Below are positions 61,525-64,000 of a stretch of 64,000 nt of DNA, piece by piece. Both the position numbers and the translations under genes were made by a program. How positions within the stretch are numbered: the first letter of the stretch is position 1; each line of letters starts with the position of its first letter. The notes under the pieces are model-generated. The model made no database searches and was not told the DNA's origin. It was given only the letters and a program-made list of their open reading frames with translations. The DNA lies in the NCBI RefSeq assembly GCF_963924675.1, contig NC_089228.1, positions 90,550,894 to 90,614,893 of the forward strand, written 5' to 3'. The stretch is from Phocoena phocoena. Taxonomy: Eukaryota; Chordata; Mammalia; Artiodactyla; Phocoenidae.

Positions 61525-61824
61525 CTAGAAACATTTTATTTCGCGGTCTTTGTTGGCCCTCTTGTAAATCTGTTTTGGAACAGGTTCCTTGGGCAGCTGG
61601 ATTTGAAATGAGGCTTTGTTAGTTGTGAAATCAAAATCACAGTCCTTCTGTGGTTTTGATGTGAGAGCTCCATCTGGAAATGGATCAGCCCTTACTGTCT
61701 CAGCATATGTCCCAGGGACTACATTCTCCCAATAATTCCAACAACGCTGTGGTTCCAAATTCAGCAGTTTCCCCCACCCCCTTGCTGTCATACATCCATC
61801 TATGAGCATCCAAACTTCAGGAAG
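61525..61824 (-). CDS. Candidate terminal coding exon of an unrecognised host gene
   Basis: On the minus strand a pyrimidine-rich stretch ending TCTTTTTAG (AG at 61826-61825) is followed by 99 open codons and a TAG stop at 61527-61525. The frame starts in phase 0 with LPEVW before the first Met at 61809. The peptide looks like real protein: balanced composition, four Trp, words such as GCMTARGWGKLL, CWNYWENVVPGTY, RADPFPDGA and IQLPKEPVPKQIY. There is no signal peptide, membrane segment or repeat. An AATAAA on the minus strand (61540-61535) overlaps the last codons and could be a poly(A) signal or chance. No upstream exon is evident between 61825 and 64000. It could also be a chance frame, but none of the other frames outside L1 has both a good acceptor and this composition. 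I do not recognise the gene. Confidence 0.42.
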   Translation of the reverse strand, partial: LPEVWMLIDGCMTARGWGKLLNLEPQRCWNYWENVVPGTYAETVRADPFPDGALTSKPQKDCDFDFTTNKASFQIQLPKEPVPKQIYKRANKDREIKCF

Positions 61825-62751
61825 CTAAAAAGAGTGTGGAGAGATATTTATAATGAAGAAATAAAATAGCCCCCGCATCAAAATTAAGTGAGGCTGAAAT
61901 ATTCTTCTGGTTTCTATTCTACTCAGGGTTACGGAGGGGCTTTACTTTGTTCTGACTTTGTTTACATGTAAGTCAGCTGAGTTCTCACCATTTCCCTGCA
62001 GATCAGCATTTCAGTGTCACAGACTGACCTTCTCTGCCATTAGGTCATCGGACATGCCAAACAACAAGGGGCCTTTCTAATTACAGAGCTCTGGGGCGCA
62101 ACAGCGTGGCTCACATTGTTGAGGTGGAAAGAGGACAAAAAATGAGTTTTCTCATTCTAGGTTTGAGAAAAAATACAGAACAAAAGTGTCCATACCTCAG
62201 TATAGAATGTCCACACAATGCAGATGGCCACCATGCCCTAGATGGAAGAAATTCACACACTGCTTCCTCTGCCTTTTATATGAACCACCACAGATGGCCA
62301 GCCACAACCCTCAGAGATTGCTCTTTGATTTCTCTTGCAGTGTCAACTGTCAATGCCAATTTCTGGACCATGTCCATTGGCAACACAGGTGGAAACATAG
62401 TCATTAAAGCAGGATGAGTAAGAACTGAAGAATCAACCACCTTTCACCTGGCCTGGCATCCAGTGGGGAGGCTTCCCACAGTAATAGTAGAGACATAGTT
62501 TCCTTCATGCCTCCCTTTATCCTGATCTGTGACAGATCCGTATGTATGCTCTGTTTCCAACTGAAACCGCCTGCTGCTAAATCCTTCAGACTGCTCTAAT
62601 TCTAGAAGCTTAGTTTCAGATTACTGTACATCCTCTCAGAGGGAATGGAAGTCAGAGAGAGATCCTAAGGCCATAATTCCCAGAGAATAGCTCTGCTTGA
62701 AGATCTAGGGCTGCCATTTGAAAGAATGACCAAAAGGCCATTTTTTAGGTC
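61825..62751. other. Unassigned DNA, upstream of the candidate exon on the minus strand
   Basis: No clear repeat. A plus-strand frame of 103 codons (62106-62417) has no motif I recognise. Confidence 0.4.
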
Positions 62752-62943
62752 CATGAGTCTCAAAAGTTAATGCCCATGAGTATCATTTCAGACACTTGTC
62801 AGAAATGCAGACTCTCAGCCCCCCTTTTTTTTTTCCAACTCAGAAGGTCTGGGTTCAGGCCTGGGGTGGGGTGGGGGGCCTGATATATCACTGCACACGA
62901 TTCTGATGTAGTTGGTCTGTGGTATACACACTATAAGAGGCTT
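62752..62943 (+). mobile_element. MER5-type DNA transposon remnant
   Basis: Contains CATGAGTCTCAAAAGTTAAT, GCAGACTCTCAGCCCCCCTT, CAGAAGGTCTGGGTTCAGGC and a TGGTCTGTGGTATACACACT end, in MER5 order. A T run at 62825-62834 interrupts the middle. Confidence 0.7.
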
Positions 62944-63139
62944 AGAAACATAGCAAGGAGAGTTTTTTATATTCTTCTTGAAAGGTGGGTTTTAAGGTAT
63001 ACTTGTTATCTATTCTCTTAGCTTATTTTGGGTACCAGGTAGCCTTGAGACTCTATGAAACCTGAAGGCATATGGAGTTCTCTCTGTTTTAGTGTGTCTA
63101 GGTACATGAATTGACTAGGATTAAATGGGGACACATCCA

Positions 63140-63215
63140 ATCAGTCAGCAAATAATAGCTGAACTCTTGCTCGGCTGAGAATTGTACCAGGTACTGCTGG
63201 CACACAGTGATAAGA
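63140..63215 (-). repeat. Possible L2 3' end fragment, minus strand
   Basis: CAGTCAGCAAATAATAGCTG and TTGTACCAGGTACTGCTGGC recall the reversed L2-type 3' end. Confidence 0.3.
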
Positions 63216-63559
63216 AAAAAGTGTTACTAATGCATTTAGGGCAATGCGATTTACTTTGGAAGGGGAAACGTAACAGAGATGATGGAAGCTGAGCTTTGTT
63301 TTAAACTATTGCAAGAAAACTGCCAGGCATGGAAGAGAAGGAAGTTTCTGAGAAATAGGCAAAAAATCATATGCAAAAGCAAGGAGCTAAGAATTAGCCT
63401 TTTATAGTCTAGACATTTTAGGAAGTTCGACGACGTTGGAAAAACACGTGGATGGTGAGAAGTGGCAGAAAATAAGGTGGGCAGGAGAGAGCCTTGAGAT
63501 TGTATTACAGAGAGTTTTATACGACAAAACAAGAACTTTGATTTTGATCATGTATGGCA

Positions 63560-64000
63560 CGAAACATTATTGAGAGAAACTAAAGAATCCCAAAACAAAT
63601 GAAGTGCACCATATTCATAGATTGGAAGACTCTCAAAGACAGTATTTCAAAAATAACCATTCTTCCTAAATTGAACTATAATTCAAAGGAATCAGAATCT
63701 CTGAAGTTTTGTGAAACTTGATAGGCCTATTCTAAACTTCAGGCAGAGTGGTGCTGTCAGAAGAATAGCTAAATAGACCAACAGAAAAGCACAGAGATTC
63801 CAGAAACTGATGCACACACACAACGCCACTTGATTTATAAAGAGATAGCACTATACCACAGTGAGGAAAAAATGGCACTTTGAATAAATGGTACTGGGCC
63901 CATTAGCTATCTACATGGAAAAAACAATTTTTACCCATACCCCACTCCTTGTACAAAAGTTAATTCCAGATGGTCCATAGATCAAAAAGTTAAAGTTAAA
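63560..64000 (+). mobile_element. Old L1 ORF2 fragment, plus strand, continues past the edge
   Basis: Words CCATATTCATAGATTGGAAG, GGCAGAGTGGTGCTGTCAGA and AATAAATGGTACTGGGCCCA match ORF2 coding sequence downstream of the reverse transcriptase core. Many frame changes. The right end is outside the window. Confidence 0.75.

Noticed and set aside
62106..62417. 103-codon plus-strand frame
   Set aside because: No recognisable motif, no good splice signals at its ends, and a second overlapping frame (62186-62407) is equally open.

Overview
The window looks like non-coding mammalian nuclear DNA, most likely from a cetacean. It has no operons, no compact genes and no CRISPR. Four tRNA-derived SINEs of the CHR type lie at 20471, 30730, 45482 and 47348. 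Two have the short body and two the long body known from whales, hippos and ruminants. There are also L1 copies with the artiodactyl/cetacean type of 5' UTR and 3' end, and older repeats shared by placental mammals (MIR, MER5, MER20, Tigger, MaLR LTRs, old L1M, L2/CR1). I saw no BovB or Bov-tA repeats, which argues against a ruminant. All family names come from recognition by eye, not from a database search.

Layout. 1-4792: two L1 copies in a row, the first with an inverted 5' part, the second starting in the A-rich tail of the first. 5149-5633: a solitary LTR. 5634-15460: mostly unassigned AT-rich DNA with a MIR, a MIR3-like piece and a minus-strand L1 3' end. 15461-22807: a full-length but dead L1 with 5' UTR, ORF1 (one frameshift), ORF2 (many breaks, an altered reverse transcriptase active site, a SINE inside it) and 3' UTR, bounded by a candidate target-site duplication. 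22808-35440: sparse old repeats, one SINE with a perfect 15-bp duplication and a possible conserved non-coding stretch at 32480-33000. 35440-37060: one ancient MIR cut into three pieces by a MaLR LTR and a Tigger transposon, the latter itself cut by a second MaLR LTR. 37061-53710: scattered LINE, DNA-transposon and SINE remnants, several nested. 54165-56600: an old minus-strand L1 broken by a younger minus-strand L1 3' end. 57041-64000: an unassigned repeat, an MLT1-type LTR with a perfect 5-bp duplication, MER5 copies, and an L1 running off the right edge.

The only stretch that looks like an exon of a host gene is minus-strand 61525-61824. A good splice acceptor is followed by 99 open codons of non-repetitive, protein-like sequence and a stop. 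I do not recognise the gene.

The elements do not form a working system. Their value is historical: target-site duplications and nesting give a relative order of insertions. The best points for follow-up are the candidate exon, the MIR/LTR/Tigger nest, the long open frames on both strands just before ORF1 of the full-length L1, and the FADN change in its reverse transcriptase.
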